The notes under the pieces were generated by a model, which was not told the DNA's origin, did no database searches, and worked only from the letters and a program-made list of their open reading frames with translations. DNA of 64,000 nucleotides. Source: Edwardsiella anguillarum ET080813 (GTDB lineage Bacteria; Pseudomonadota; Gammaproteobacteria; Enterobacterales; Enterobacteriaceae). Where the stretch lies: the NCBI RefSeq assembly GCF_000264765.2, contig NZ_CP006664.1, forward strand, positions 1,612,001-1,676,000, given 5' to 3'. The position numbers and the translations under genes are program-made. Shown here in pieces: positions 42,231 through 56,710 of this stretch; positions within the stretch are counted from its first letter, which is position 1; each line of letters begins with the position of its first letter.

Positions 42231-43247
42231 TCACCGGGCATTTTCATCCCGGCTGGCGCGCCCCAGCAACGAGAGCGCCGCCTCACGAACATCCTTATGG
42301 CGATACAACACCTGATAGATCTGCTCGGTGATCGGCATCTCCACGCCATAGCGCTGCGCCAGCGACATCACTTCTTTGGTGTTGCGGTAACCCTCGACTA
42401 CCTGACCTATCTGCGTCTGGGCCTCATCGACGCCCATCCCCTGCCCCAGCATGATGCCAAAGCGGCGGTTGCGCGACTGATTGTCGGTACAGGTCAACAC
42501 CAGATCACCCAGGCCGGCCATCCCCATAAAGGTCGCCGGATCGGCGCCAAGAGCAACCCCTAACCGACTCATTTCAGCAAGACCGCGGGTGATCAGGGCC
42601 GTACGGGCATTGGCGCCAAAGCCGATGCCATCCGACATACCGGCACCGATAGCGATAACGTTTTTGACCGCACCGCCCAGCTGTACGCCGATGAAGTCCG
42701 GGTTACGATAGACGCGGAAGCTCTTGCCGCAGTGCAGCAGCTGCTGTAGCGCCTCGGCAAACGCCGCGTCCTGAGAGGCCACGGCGATCGCCGTCGGCAA
42801 CCCCGCCGCCAGCTCTTTGGCAAAGGTCGGCCCGGAGATCACCGCCAGCGGAATATCCGGCCCCAGCGCCTCACGCGCCACGTCCTGCAATAAACGCCCG
42901 GTTTCCGCCTCCAGCCCCTTGGTTGCCCACACCAGTCGCGCATCCGGCCTCAGGTGGGGACGCAACTGACGCAATACGTCACCAAACACGTGGCTCGGCA
43001 CGACCACGAGGACATCGCGGCTGGCTGACAGCGCACGGGACAAATCCGTCTCCAGCGACAGCGTGTCAGGGAAACGGACGTCCGGCAAAAAGGCTTGATT
43101 GCAGCGTGCAGCCTCCAGCGCCGCGATGTGCGCTGGATCGTGCCCCCACAGCACCACCGGGTGCCCGTTACGGGCCAGCGTAATGGCCAATGCGGTGCCG
43201 TAAGAACCGGCACCGATAACGGCCATGGAAGCGACAGGCGTTGTCAT
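42231..43247 (-). CDS. gpsA: glycerol-3-phosphate dehydrogenase [NAD(P)+]
   Basis: Reduces dihydroxyacetone phosphate to sn-glycerol 3-phosphate for phospholipid synthesis. 338 residues. Rossmann motif GAGSYG at 12-17, a [15 protein letters not shown] block and the catalytic-lysine region [17 protein letters not shown] 43245-43247 overlaps the secB stop by one base (TAATG), so translation is coupled in the yibN-grxC-secB-gpsA operon. Confidence 0.96.
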   Translation of the reverse strand: MTTPVASMAVIGAGSYGTALAITLARNGHPVVLWGHDPAHIAALEAARCNQAFLPDVRFPDTLSLETDLSRALSASRDVLVVVPSHVFGDVLRQLRPHLRPDARLVWATKGLEAETGRLLQDVAREALGPDIPLAVISGPTFAKELAAGLPTAIAVASQDAAFAEALQQLLHCGKSFRVYRNPDFIGVQLGGAVKNVIAIGAGMSDGIGFGANARTALITRGLAEMSRLGVALGADPATFMGMAGLGDLVLTCTDNQSRNRRFGIMLGQGMGVDEAQTQIGQVVEGYRNTKEVMSLAQRYGVEMPITEQIYQVLYRHKDVREAALSLLGRASRDENAR

Positions 43248-43708
43248 TACGCTTCCTGAGTCGGCTCTTCGCCGGCCTGCTGCTGCAGATAGCTCATGAA
43301 CAGCGCGTCAAAGTTAACCGGTGCCAGGTTCAGCTGCGGGAAGGTGCCGCGGGCCACCAGGTTAGTGATGCATTCGCGGGCGTATGGGAACAGGATATTC
43401 GGGCAGTAGGCGCCCAGGCAGTGAGCCATCTGGGTACCTTCGATGCCGGCGATGGTAAAGATACCCGCCTGCTGGACTTCACACAGAAACGCCGTTTCGT
43501 CACCCATGGTCGCGGTAACCGTCACGCGCAGAACCACTTCAAACACCCCATCAGCCAGCTGGTTGGAGGCCGTATCCAAATCCAGTTTCACCTCCGGCTG
43601 CCACTCTTTCTGGAAAACGGCCGGTGCGTTCGGCGCTTCAAAGGAGATATCCTTCGTGTAGATACGCTGGATCTGGAAGGACATTTCAGTGTTATTTTGT
43701 TCAGACAT
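43247..43708 (-). CDS. secB: protein-export chaperone SecB
   Basis: Cytosolic tetrameric chaperone that holds preproteins unfolded and passes them to SecA. 153 residues. [19 protein letters not shown] near the start, central [24 protein letters not shown], acidic/Gln-rich C-terminus. ATG 43706-43708 follows AGGAACC. Third gene of its operon. Confidence 0.97.
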   Translation of the reverse strand: MSEQNNTEMSFQIQRIYTKDISFEAPNAPAVFQKEWQPEVKLDLDTASNQLADGVFEVVLRVTVTATMGDETAFLCEVQQAGIFTIAGIEGTQMAHCLGAYCPNILFPYARECITNLVARGTFPQLNLAPVNFDALFMSYLQQQAGEEPTQEA

Positions 43709-43764
43709 GGTTGGTTCCTAATCTTTAGGTAATGGGGTAATCCCTATCAAACATCAATGCCGGT

Positions 43765-44013
43765 TTACAGCAGCGGGTCAAGTTCACCGCGGGCATCCAG
43801 CGCGTGCAGGTCATCACAGCCACCAATATGACGCCCGTCGATAAAAATCTGCGGTACGGTAGTACGGCCGCTACGCGCGATCATCTCCTCGCGCTTTTCC
43901 GAGTTTGCATCGATAGCGATCTCGTCAAACCCGGCGCCCTTGGCCGTCAGCAGCGCCTTGGCGCGCAGGCAAAATGGGCAGGTCGCTTTGGTATAAATTT
44001 CAACGTTGGCCAT
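43765..44013 (-). CDS. grxC: glutaredoxin 3
   Basis: Small glutathione-dependent disulphide reductase. 82 residues with the active site CPFC at 12-15, the TVPQIFIDG cis-Pro loop and GGCDDLHAL glutathione-binding turn. ATG 44011-44013 has AGGAG upstream. 56 bases before secB. Confidence 0.96.
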   Translation of the reverse strand: MANVEIYTKATCPFCLRAKALLTAKGAGFDEIAIDANSEKREEMIARSGRTTVPQIFIDGRHIGGCDDLHALDARGELDPLL

Positions 44014-44037
44014 GATGACTCCTCAGTCAATATCTGC

Positions 44038-44475
44038 TTATTTACCGCGGGCTAAGGGCAGATTATCACCCTGCCAGCCGGCGATACCGTCTTTCAGAGA
44101 ATATACCTGCGCAAACCCGGCGTTAACCAAATGCTCGCCGGACTGACGGGAGGTCATACCGTTAGCACACACGACGATCACCGGCTGTGACTTATGCTTA
44201 TCTAGCTCACCAAGGCTACCGCTCTTCAGCTCGCTCGGCGTCAGGTTTACGGCGTTGGCGATATGCCCTTTGCGGTACTCTTCACGCGTCCGGGTATCGA
44301 CGACAACGGCGTCTTCTTTATTGATCAGATGGGTCGCCTGGCCGCGACTCACCTCTTTCACTTTAGAGAAACGGCTTTTAAGGGTCATGACGACAACCGC
44401 CACAAACAGCACAATCCACGCCACGCTCAGCACGGGGTGGGCAGTGACGAATTGCATAATCTCTTGCATTTGCAT
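44038..44475 (-). CDS. yibN: membrane-anchored rhodanese-domain protein YibN
   Basis: 145 residues: one N-terminal membrane helix (about 12-32) followed by a rhodanese domain ([24 protein letters not shown]). A Cys sits at the active-site position ([10 protein letters not shown], Cys103), so sulphur transfer is possible. ATG 44473-44475; a second ATG is two codons later. First gene of yibN-grxC-secB-gpsA. It diverges from gpmI. Confidence 0.92.
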   Translation of the reverse strand: MQMQEIMQFVTAHPVLSVAWIVLFVAVVVMTLKSRFSKVKEVSRGQATHLINKEDAVVVDTRTREEYRKGHIANAVNLTPSELKSGSLGELDKHKSQPVIVVCANGMTSRQSGEHLVNAGFAQVYSLKDGIAGWQGDNLPLARGK

Positions 44476-44854
44476 GGGGGGTTACTACTCCCGATCGGTT
44501 AAGGGCTAAATCAAAGGATCAGAGTATACCTTTGCCTCGCTCCAAATACAGCCGATTACCGAGCGCCGGGCGCTGAAACTGCGGCCTGGCACGAAAATTT
44601 ACCCCGGGCCATCGCCTCACCCGCGTCGGGACGGGACACAAAAGGGCTTCCCTTGATCTTTCTGCAGCCAATCCGCCATGGATTGTAGTAAAATTACGCT
44701 AATTCACGACAGAATAGCCGTGTATATTGGGTTGTGTCCCGCCTCTTTCCGCACTGCGCCTGCCGCTCGCGCCGACTGGACAGCGCTGGCGTAGTCCACA
44801 CCGCGTGTGCACGGCTATTCATTCTTGAACTTATCAACATATGAGGTTGTTGCA
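44476..44854. other. divergent region yibN / gpmI
   Basis: 379 bases with promoters expected for both sides. A TAAAAT element near 44688 could be a -10 for gpmI. A short inverted repeat around AATCCGCCATGGATT lies at about 44671. No gene seen. Confidence 0.5.
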
Positions 44855-46399
44855 ATGTCGAACGCCAAAAAACCGATGGTTCTGGTGATCCTTGACGGCT
44901 ATGGTTACCGTGAAGATCAGCAGGACAACGCAATTCTCAACGCTAAGCGTCCGGTGATGAACCGCCTGTGGGCTGAATATCCGCATACGCTGATCTCCGC
45001 ATCCGGTCTGGATGTCGGCCTGCCGGATGGTCAGATGGGCAACTCCGAAGTCGGTCATGTCAACCTGGGCGCCGGGCGCATCGTATACCAGGATCTGACC
45101 CGTCTGGACAAAGAGATCAAAGAGGGCGACTTCTACAGCAATGCCGCGCTGACCCACGCCGTGGATGATGCCGTTGCCGCCGGTAAGGCAGTACACATCA
45201 TGGGCCTGATGTCCCCTGGCGGAGTACACAGCCACGAAGACCATATCCTGGCGATGGTAGATCTGGCAGCCCAGCGCGGCGCAGAGGCCATCTATCTGCA
45301 CGCTTTCCTCGATGGTCGCGACACCCCGCCGCGTAGTGCGGAATCAACACTGAAACGATTCACTGACCATTTCGCCGAGCTCGGCAAAGGGCGCATCGCC
45401 TCGCTGATCGGCCGTTACTACGCCATGGATCGCGACAACCGTTGGGATCGTGTCGAGCTGGCCTACGATCTGTTGACCGACGCCAAGGGTGAATTCCACG
45501 CCGATAATGCCATCGATGGGCTGCAGGCTGCTTATGCCCGCGGTGAAAATGACGAGTTTGTTAAGCCGACCGTCATCCGCGCCGCAGGCCAGGCCGACGC
45601 CGCAATGCAGGATGGCGACGCGCTGATTTTCATGAACTTCCGCGCCGACCGCGCACGTCAGATCACCCGCGCCTTCGTGAACGCTGACTTCGACGGCTTC
45701 ACCCGCCGCAAAACCGTTAAGCTGGGCAGCTTTGTCATGCTGACCGAGTATGCCGCCGACATCAAGACCGAATGCGCCTACCCGCCGGCCTCGCTGAGCA
45801 ATACCCTGGGTGAGTGGCTGATGAAGCACAATAAAACCCAGCTGCGCATCTCCGAAACCGAAAAATACGCGCACGTCACCTTCTTCTATAACGGCGGCGT
45901 AGAAGATCCATTCAACGGTGAAGATCGCATCCTGATCAACTCACCGAAAGTGGCGACCTACGATCTGCAGCCGGAGATGAGTTCAACCGAGCTGACCGAA
46001 AAGCTGCTCTCCGCCATCAGCAGCGGCAAGTATGACACTATCATCTGTAACTATCCGAACGGCGACATGGTTGGCCACACCGGCGTTTACGATGCGGCGA
46101 TCAAAGCCGTCGAGGCGCTGGACGCCTGTATTGGCCAGGTAGTTGACGCCGTGCAGAAAGCCGACGGTCAGCTGCTGATCACCGCCGACCACGGCAACGC
46201 GGAGCTGATGCGCGATCAGGAAAGCGGCCAGCCGTATACGGCGCACACCAACCTGCCGGTACCGCTGATCTACATCGGCAAGCAGGCTAGCGCTGTCGAG
46301 GGCGGGAAACTATCCGACATCGCCCCGACCATGCTGACCCTGATGGGGATGGATGTCCCGCAAGAGATGACTGGCAAGCCGCTGTTCATCGTGAAATAA
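44855..46399 (+). CDS. gpmI: 2,3-bisphosphoglycerate-independent phosphoglycerate mutase
   Basis: Mn-dependent interconversion of 3- and 2-phosphoglycerate in glycolysis. 514 residues, same as E. coli. First metal motif VLVILDGYG (9-17), phospho-acceptor Ser64 in MGNSEVGH, and the late metal motif [11 protein letters not shown] 44855-44857; an open frame extends to 44807 but lacks family sequence. envC starts nine bases after. Confidence 0.96.
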   Translation: MSNAKKPMVLVILDGYGYREDQQDNAILNAKRPVMNRLWAEYPHTLISASGLDVGLPDGQMGNSEVGHVNLGAGRIVYQDLTRLDKEIKEGDFYSNAALTHAVDDAVAAGKAVHIMGLMSPGGVHSHEDHILAMVDLAAQRGAEAIYLHAFLDGRDTPPRSAESTLKRFTDHFAELGKGRIASLIGRYYAMDRDNRWDRVELAYDLLTDAKGEFHADNAIDGLQAAYARGENDEFVKPTVIRAAGQADAAMQDGDALIFMNFRADRARQITRAFVNADFDGFTRRKTVKLGSFVMLTEYAADIKTECAYPPASLSNTLGEWLMKHNKTQLRISETEKYAHVTFFYNGGVEDPFNGEDRILINSPKVATYDLQPEMSSTELTEKLLSAISSGKYDTIICNYPNGDMVGHTGVYDAAIKAVEALDACIGQVVDAVQKADGQLLITADHGNAELMRDQESGQPYTAHTNLPVPLIYIGKQASAVEGGKLSDIAPTMLTLMGMDVPQEMTGKPLFIVK

Positions 46400-46408
46400 T
46401 CGATCCCC

Positions 46409-47761
46409 ATGAGGGGAAAAGATCTGTTTCACATGCCCAGCGCAGGCTCAGCGTCATCCGTCGGAAGTACCCCGTGCGCCGCTCCAGCGGCGCACGCGTT
46501 CCGCGGCGCCTCGCCCCTGCTGCCCATCTTCTGTGCCGGCGCACTGTTCGCCGGCATCAGCCTTTTCCCCTGCGCCGCATTCAGCGCAGACAGCAACAAA
46601 CAGCAGCTACAGTCCATCCAGCAGGACATTGCTGAAAAAGAGAAGAGCGTCAAACAGCAGCAGCAGCAGCGCGCATCCCTGCAAGATCAGCTCAAAGCCC
46701 AAGAAAAACAAATAGCCCAGGCTGGCAGAGCCCTGCACGATACCCAGGCCGAACTCACCCAGCTTGAGCAGCAGGTCACCGCGCTCAGCACCTCTATCCG
46801 CAAACTGCAAAGCAAAGAGAATGGACAGAGTAAGCTATTAGCACAGCAGCTGGATATGGCGTTTCGTCTCGGCCGCCACACTGGGATGCAGGTCCTGCTC
46901 AACGGTGAAGAGAGCCAGCGCAGTGAGCGGTTGCTGTCCTATTTCGGCTATCTGAACATCGCCCGGCAGCAGAATATCGCCGCGCTGCAGGAGACCCGCA
47001 CCGACCTCAGCCAGCAAAAGCGTGAGCTGGAAAGCGCTAAGACCAAGCAAAAAGAGGTTCTGGCTACTCAGCAACAGGCTCAGCAGCTGCTGCAACAGGC
47101 GCGCGCCAACCGCCAAAAAACGCTGACGGCGCTGGAGAGCTCTTTGGCCAAAGATCAGCAGCAGCTCGGTGAGCTGCGCCAGAATGAAACTCGCCTGCGC
47201 GACAAGATAGCCCGCGCCGAACGAGAGGCCCGTGCCCGAGCCGAACGCGAAGCACGTGAAGCCGCCCGCGTTCGGGCCGAAATGAAAGCAAAAGAAGCCC
47301 AGGCCAAGAAAAAAGGCACCACCTATAAACCCAGCGAAAACGAGCGGGCGCTGCTGGCCAGAACAGGCGGCCTGGGACGCCCGGCTGGTCAGGCGATCTG
47401 GCCGGTACGGGGACGCACTATCCATGGCTTTGGTGAGCCGTTGCAGGGTGAACTGCGCTGGAAAGGCATGGTCATTGCCGCGCCGGAAGGCAGCGAAGTC
47501 CGCGCCATCGCCGACGGCCGCGTATTGCTGGCCGACTGGCTCCAGGGGTATGGGCTGGTGGTTGTCGTTGAACACGGCAAGGGCGACATGAGCCTGTATG
47601 GCTATAACCAGAGCGCCTTGGTTAACGTCGGCGCGCAGGTCAAAGCCGGGCAGCCGATTGCGCTGGTCGGTGACAGCGGCGGTCAGGGGCAGTCGGCCCT
47701 GTACTTCGAAATTCGTCGTCAGGGGCAGGCGGTGAACCCGCGGCCGTGGCTGGGGCGCTAA
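46409..47761 (+). CDS. envC: murein hydrolase activator EnvC
   Basis: Periplasmic protein recruited by FtsEX that activates AmiA and AmiB to split septal peptidoglycan. N-terminal hydrophobic segment (PLLPIFCAGALFAGISLF, about 37-54) as export signal, long coiled coil (about 65-290), and a C-terminal LytM-like domain (GFGEPLQGELRWKGMVIAAPEGSEV...NPRPWLGR) of the degenerate type that lacks the zinc ligands. At 450 residues it is longer than E. coli EnvC (419), all at the N-terminus; a start at 46433 is also possible. Confidence 0.93.
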   Translation: MRGKDLFHMPSAGSASSVGSTPCAAPAAHAFRGASPLLPIFCAGALFAGISLFPCAAFSADSNKQQLQSIQQDIAEKEKSVKQQQQQRASLQDQLKAQEKQIAQAGRALHDTQAELTQLEQQVTALSTSIRKLQSKENGQSKLLAQQLDMAFRLGRHTGMQVLLNGEESQRSERLLSYFGYLNIARQQNIAALQETRTDLSQQKRELESAKTKQKEVLATQQQAQQLLQQARANRQKTLTALESSLAKDQQQLGELRQNETRLRDKIARAEREARARAEREAREAARVRAEMKAKEAQAKKKGTTYKPSENERALLARTGGLGRPAGQAIWPVRGRTIHGFGEPLQGELRWKGMVIAAPEGSEVRAIADGRVLLADWLQGYGLVVVVEHGKGDMSLYGYNQSALVNVGAQVKAGQPIALVGDSGGQGQSALYFEIRRQGQAVNPRPWLGR

Positions 47762-47814
47762 CGCTGGCATTCATCGCTTCGCCATTACGCTGGTACAGAG
47801 AGAAGGAATAAGCC

Positions 47815-48744
47815 TTGCGCTCACTGATCCGTCTTAGTTCACTGGCGCTGCTTTGCAGCGCACTGGCTGCGCCGGCGCTGGCCGGAAAGCTCGCCATCGT
47901 CATCGATGACTTCGGGTATCGCCCCCGCGAAGAAAACCAGGTGCTGGAGATGCCGTTACCCGTTACCATCGCCGTCTTGCCCAATGCGCCCCACGCACGC
48001 GAGATGGCGCTACGCGCCCACGCACAGGGGCGCGAGATCTTGATCCACCTACCGATGGCCCCCCTCAGCAAACAGCCGCTTGAGCGCGATACCCTACAGC
48101 CCGCCATGAGCGAGGCGGAGATCCAGAGGATTATCCGCCAGGCGGTGGGTAACGTGCCTTATGCCGTCGGCATGAACAACCATATGGGCAGCGCCATGAC
48201 CTCCAGCCTAACCGGTATGCAAAAAGTCATGCGGGCGCTGGAGCAATACAATTTGCTCTACTTTCTCGACAGCATGACCATTGGCCATAGCCAAGTCAGC
48301 AATGCCGCCCAGGGGACAGGTATCAAGGTTATCAAGCGCAAAGTCTTTCTGGATGACGCTCAGAGCGAGAGCGCCATCCGGACGCAGTTCAATCGCGCGA
48401 TAACCCTCGCGCGGCGCAATGGCTCCGCCATCGCCATCGGTCACCCGCATCCGGCCACGGTACGCGTCCTGCAGCAGATGCTGCGCACCCTGCCGTCGGA
48501 TATCACCCTGGTCAGGCCCAGCGCCTTACTCAACGAAGCCGCGCGCCCCGATCCGGTACCGTTGGTCAAGCCAGCGCATCCCCCGCTTAAACGTCCCACG
48601 TTCGGCGGCATCAGACAGTGCCGGGTACAGCACGCCTCCACGCCGGTTCATGTCTCTCAGGCATGGCAGATCGTGGCTGAAGGGGTTAGGGACACCGAGC
48701 CGGTTAAATGGCTGCAGGCGCGCTGGCGCTTCTGGCTGGGATGA
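47815..48744 (+). CDS. yibQ: divergent polysaccharide deacetylase family protein YibQ
   Basis: 309-residue exported protein with a signal peptide (MRSLIRLSSLALLCSALAAPALA). The domain KLAIVIDDFGYRPREENQVLEM...HLPMAP...GMNNHMGS...FLDSMT...GHPHP is that of the divergent NodB-like deacetylases found next to envC in many proteobacteria. The start is TTG (47815-47817) after AAGGAATAAGCC. Function unknown; probably cotranscribed with gpmI-envC. Confidence 0.9.
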   Translation: MRSLIRLSSLALLCSALAAPALAGKLAIVIDDFGYRPREENQVLEMPLPVTIAVLPNAPHAREMALRAHAQGREILIHLPMAPLSKQPLERDTLQPAMSEAEIQRIIRQAVGNVPYAVGMNNHMGSAMTSSLTGMQKVMRALEQYNLLYFLDSMTIGHSQVSNAAQGTGIKVIKRKVFLDDAQSESAIRTQFNRAITLARRNGSAIAIGHPHPATVRVLQQMLRTLPSDITLVRPSALLNEAARPDPVPLVKPAHPPLKRPTFGGIRQCRVQHASTPVHVSQAWQIVAEGVRDTEPVKWLQARWRFWLG

Positions 48745-48751
48745 CAGACAT

Positions 48752-48782
48752 AAAAAGCGGGGCAAACATTGCCCGCTTTTTT
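48752..48782. terminator. bidirectional terminator between yibQ and maoP
   Basis: AGCGGG-G-CAA / TTGCCCGCT stem with a bulged G, flanked by A5 and T6. Confidence 0.85.
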
Positions 48783-48783
48783 A

Positions 48784-49122
48784 TTAATCATCTGACTCGG
48801 TATAGTCTTCAGCCCCTTCCATCTGCGGCTTACCGCCGGAGAGCGTATGAAAACGCTTGGGACGACGGATACGGGTGACATACTTCGCCCATACCTTCTC
48901 CGCCTCCGTCGCAGGCTGACGCTCACCGCGGCATACGGCAACAAACAGAGCTTCTTCGTCTGTCTGCGCCTCGCGAGTACCGAGATCCAATTCATTAAAT
49001 GCATACCCAAAACGCTCAAGTAGCTGAGCCTCTTTGATCGTAAAGTCCCCATGACGCGAAAAGCCGCGCGGGTAGTGCTTGTTATCAAAGAAACGATGAG
49101 TAGTGTGGAAGCTTTCCGCCAT
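48784..49122 (-). CDS. maoP: macrodomain Ori organisation protein MaoP
   Basis: 112-residue DUF413 protein (YifE). Sequence is almost E. coli: [36 protein letters not shown]-like and [15 protein letters not shown]. In E. coli it acts with the maoS site to constrain DNA of the Ori macrodomain. ATG 49120-49122 follows AGGAG. It diverges from hdfR, as in E. coli. Confidence 0.95.
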   Translation of the reverse strand: MAESFHTTHRFFDNKHYPRGFSRHGDFTIKEAQLLERFGYAFNELDLGTREAQTDEEALFVAVCRGERQPATEAEKVWAKYVTRIRRPKRFHTLSGGKPQMEGAEDYTESDD

Positions 49123-49241
49123 CTGACACGCTCCTAATTCTCTATGGCCGTGCTATTTATGGCGCGGAGTATTAGTTAGCCTTGACAACCTGTAAAACAA
49201 AACATTTAAATCATCATGATTAAAATTTTTATGGATACGCC

Positions 49242-50063
49242 GTGGATACCGAATTACTCAAAACCTTTCTGGAAGTCAGCCGTACCCGCCACTTTGGTAA
49301 GGCGGCCGAATCACTGTACCTGACACAGTCCGCCGTCAGCTTCCGCATCCGTCAGTTGGAAAATCAAGTAGGTACCGAGCTATTCACTCGCCACCGCAAT
49401 AACATTCAGCTCACGCCGGCCGGGCAGACTCTCGTGCCCTATGCAGAGAATCTGATGAATACCTGGCTATTGGCTAAGCAGGAGATGATCAACGCCCGCC
49501 AGCATAAGGCGCTGTCACTGGGAGCTCCGGCATTGCTATGGGAGTCTGTGCTGACCGACTGGCTTGCCCGGCTCTACGGCAATCATCCCACGCAGATGCT
49601 AGAGGCCCGCACAGGCCAACGCCATATTCATATCCGCCAGTTGCATGAGCGCCATCTGGATCTGCTCATCGCAACCGAAATCCCCAAAGCCGATGAGTTT
49701 ACAAGCGAACGGGTCGGTGAGTTTACGCTGGGGCTCTATGCCGCCGGCAAAAGTGCGTCGGTACGGCCATTCATCCGCCTCGACTGGGGAGCCGACTTCA
49801 GCCCACAGCCCTCGCCGCTGATCGAGAGTGGCGCTCCCCTGCTGGAGAGTAGCTCACTGCTGATAGCCGAGCGTATTCTGCGTCAGCTGCACGCCAGCGC
49901 GTTTTTACCCATCTCTTGGGCTGCCAGTGACTTACAGCAGCTAACCCACCCAGAAACGCTAATAAGGCCGATCTATGCCATCTGGCTGCGCAACAGCGAC
50001 CGTGTAGATGAGATCCACCCCATGGTGCATGATCTGCGCCGTTTTTTGATGCTGAGCGCCTGA
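49242..50063 (+). CDS. hdfR: LysR-type regulator HdfR
   Basis: 273 residues. N-terminal LysR HTH MDTELLKTFLEVSRTRHFGKAAESLYLTQSAVS, nearly identical to E. coli HdfR, a repressor of flhDC linked to motility; the effector domain is more diverged. The start is GTG (49242-49244). It is convergent with the tRNA end of the rrn operon; the shared terminator follows. Confidence 0.93.
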   Translation: MDTELLKTFLEVSRTRHFGKAAESLYLTQSAVSFRIRQLENQVGTELFTRHRNNIQLTPAGQTLVPYAENLMNTWLLAKQEMINARQHKALSLGAPALLWESVLTDWLARLYGNHPTQMLEARTGQRHIHIRQLHERHLDLLIATEIPKADEFTSERVGEFTLGLYAAGKSASVRPFIRLDWGADFSPQPSPLIESGAPLLESSSLLIAERILRQLHASAFLPISWAASDLQQLTHPETLIRPIYAIWLRNSDRVDEIHPMVHDLRRFLMLSA

Positions 50064-50122
50064 GGGCGCCGGTATTATCGCGGTGAAATAACGTCGTGCG
50101 AAAACGTTGTTAGGGGAAAAAC

Positions 50123-50155
50123 AAAAAAGCCTTCTGTTTTCACAGAAGGCTTTTT
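50123..50155. terminator. bidirectional terminator hdfR / rrn operon
   Basis: GCCTTCTGT / ACAGAAGGC stem (50129-50137, 50142-50150), TTTC loop, A6 on the left and T5 on the right. Confidence 0.93.
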
Positions 50156-50158
50156 ATC

Positions 50159-50234
<76 letters not shown>

Positions 50235-50242
50235 AAATAGGG

Positions 50243-50319
50243 TGGCGGAACGGACGGGACTCGAACCCGCGACCCCCTGCGTGACAGGCAGGTATTCTAA
50301 CCAACTGAACTACCGCTCC
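50243..50319 (-). tRNA. aspT: tRNA-Asp (GTC)
   Basis: 77 nt with encoded CCA. The anticodon stem-loop CCTGCCTGTCACGCAGG gives anticodon GTC. It lies between 5S rRNA and tRNA-Trp. Confidence 0.97.
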
Positions 50320-50364
50320 ACCGAATTTTGTATCACACCCGTTTCCGGGGTACTGCTAAATTTG

Positions 50365-50484
50365 ATGCCTGGCAGTTCCCTACTCTCGCATGGGGAGACC
50401 CCACACTACCATCGGCGCTACGGCGTTTCACTTCTGAGTTCGGCATGGGGTCAGGTGGAACCACCGCGCTATCGCCGCCAGGCA
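50365..50484 (-). rRNA. rrf: 5S ribosomal RNA
   Basis: 120 nt from TGCCTGGCGG to CTGCCAGGCAT; the two ends pair. Very close to E. coli 5S. Confidence 0.97.
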
Positions 50485-50572
50485 AATTCTGTTTTACCAA
50501 CCGCCATCACTGGCCATCGGTTCCAATCTTGAACAAGCTAAATTCGTCTCTCTAAAACACCTTCGGTGTTGT

Positions 50573-53480
<2,908 letters not shown>

Positions 53481-53586
53481 TCACAACCCGAAGATGTTTC
53501 ACTTCGTGCTGTAAGCATTTGAGAGACTCTCGAATCACTTATTAAAAGCAATTCGATTGTTTTCGAATTTTCAGCTTGTTCCAGAT

Positions 53587-53598
53587 TGTTAAAGAGCA
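53587..53598 (-). promoter_or_regulatory. spacer boxA antitermination site
   Basis: TGCTCTTTAACA on the minus strand between tRNA-Ala and 23S, the NusB/NusE binding element of rrn operons. Confidence 0.8.
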
Positions 53599-53641
53599 AA
53601 ATATTTCACAACATGCTGATTTCTCAGTATGTTCTGAAATA

Positions 53642-53717
53642 TGGTGGAGCTATGCGGGATCGAACCGCAGACCTCCTGCGTGCAAAGCAGGCGCTCTCCC
53701 AGCTGAGCTATAGCCCC
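53642..53717 (-). tRNA. alaT: tRNA-Ala (TGC)
   Basis: 76 nt with encoded CCA. Anticodon loop GCCTGCTTTGCACGCAGG gives TGC. Second of the two tRNAs in the 16S-23S spacer. Confidence 0.97.
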
Positions 53718-53772
53718 ATGACTTTACTGCCGATACCTTATTACCACCGTCCGCTTCACCCAGGAAGGGAGT

Positions 53773-53849
<77 letters not shown>

Positions 53850-53918
53850 GCATAAGGTATTTGCTCGAACATCTATCAGACAATCTGTGTGAGCACTACA
53901 CAATTTCGTATCTTCAGG

Positions 53919-55462
<1,544 letters not shown>

Positions 55463-55603
55463 AAAGCTTGATGCTCAAAGAAATTAAACTGTTTATTCGT
55501 AATGAATTAACTGCTGTCACTCTTCAAGACTTTAAATATTTTGGCATTCCGAGGAATGCTTAATACGAATCTTGCGAGTGCCCACACAGATTGTCTGATA
55601 ATT

Positions 55604-55614
55604 TGTTAAAGAGC
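55604..55614 (-). promoter_or_regulatory. leader boxA antitermination site
   Basis: GCTCTTTAACA on the minus strand in the 16S leader; same element as in the spacer. Confidence 0.8.
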
Positions 55615-55658
55615 GTCGCCGTGAAAACCCATTGAGTTATCACCGGCGTGGGCTGCGT

Positions 55659-55686
55659 ATATTACGCTTTTCGCCCGCAGAGTCAA
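55659..55686 (-). promoter_or_regulatory. rrn P2 promoter
   Basis: Minus strand -35 TTGACT (55681-55686), 16-bp spacer, -10 TAATAT (55659-55664), as in the P2 promoters of E. coli rrn operons. Confidence 0.8.
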
Positions 55687-55755
55687 GCATTTATTTTTGC
55701 TTTCTCTACCTGACTGGGCTACGAGTTGGTCGTTGTTCCCGGTCAGTGGAGGCGC

Positions 55756-55783
55756 ATTATAGGGACTTCTCGCGACGTGACAA
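55756..55783 (-). promoter_or_regulatory. rrn P1 promoter
   Basis: Minus strand -35 TTGTCA (55778-55783), 16-bp spacer, -10 TATAAT (55756-55761), GCGCC discriminator next to it. An AT-rich UP-like element lies upstream at about 55790-55805. It almost equals E. coli rrnB P1; the discriminator implies ppGpp control. Confidence 0.9.
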
Positions 55784-55846
55784 GCCCTATTTTCAAAAAA
55801 ATGAGCCAACCGAATAACTTTTCAGCAACGGCGCCTATTTTGCCGC

Positions 55847-56710
55847 TTATATACTCAGTTCCCGCAGAGTCTCAAAACCCACCTGACGCAATACCGGCAG
55901 CAGGGCGGCCGTCTGAGCATCACACTGCGTCGCATAGGCAACATTACACATATCTTTCCCCGGCAGCGTCGCCTGATTGGCAATCAACCAGGCAACCCGG
56001 CGGGCGATCGCGGCACCGGAGTCCACCAAACGGGTGCCGGCGGGCAATACCTGCGCCAGTTCATCGCGCAGCAGCGGGAAATGGGTACATCCCAAGACCA
56101 CGGTGTCCGGTGGCTCGGCCATCGTCAGCCAGGGCCGCAAAATCGTTCTCAGCCGCTGCAGATCCAGCGCCTCACCGTGCAGCTTTGCCTCCGCCAGCTC
56201 GACCAGCTCCGCCGATCCCAACATCTTTATCTGGCAGTCTGTCGCAAAACGGGCGATCAGCTCATGGGTATAGGCCCGCTGCACCGTCGCGCGAGTCGCC
56301 AGCAGCCCCACAATGCCGTTGCGGGTTAGCTTGGCCGCCGGCTTAATCGCGGGAACCACGCCCACGACGGGAAAGGGAAAGCGCGCACGCAGCGCAGGCA
56401 GCACAATGGTACTGGCGGTATTACATGCGACAACCATCGCCGATAGGGTATGGCGTTGATGCAGCGACGCCACGATGCGCAGCACGCGCTCCGTGATAAA
56501 CACAGCCTCTTTCTCGCCGTAGGGGAATCCCTGATTGTCAAAGGCATAGATATAGTGGAGATCCGGTAGTAACGCGCGGATCTCCTGATAGACAGAAAGC
56601 CCACCGACACCGGAGTCAAACACCAGCACGGTAGGCTTGGCAGTGGCTACATCATCAGAAGGTGTAGCTACCGGAGAGATAATATTCCCGTCCTGCGGTT
56701 TGGTAGCCAT
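55847..56710 (-). CDS. murI: glutamate racemase
   Basis: Makes D-glutamate for peptidoglycan. 287 residues. Two catalytic cysteines: Cys96 in VACNTAS and Cys208 in LGCTHFP; DSGVGGLSVY at 32-41. The ATG at 56708-56710 (MATKPQDGN) matches E. coli and lies inside the end of btuB: the genes overlap by 56 bases in different frames, as in E. coli. The rrn P1 promoter starts about 60 bases beyond its stop. Confidence 0.95.
   Translation of the reverse strand: MATKPQDGNIISPVATPSDDVATAKPTVLVFDSGVGGLSVYQEIRALLPDLHYIYAFDNQGFPYGEKEAVFITERVLRIVASLHQRHTLSAMVVACNTASTIVLPALRARFPFPVVGVVPAIKPAAKLTRNGIVGLLATRATVQRAYTHELIARFATDCQIKMLGSAELVELAEAKLHGEALDLQRLRTILRPWLTMAEPPDTVVLGCTHFPLLRDELAQVLPAGTRLVDSGAAIARRVAWLIANQATLPGKDMCNVAYATQCDAQTAALLPVLRQVGFETLRELSI

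Noticed and set aside
46838-47770. 310-codon minus-strand frame
   Set aside because: Antisense to envC; composition and position are those of a shadow frame.
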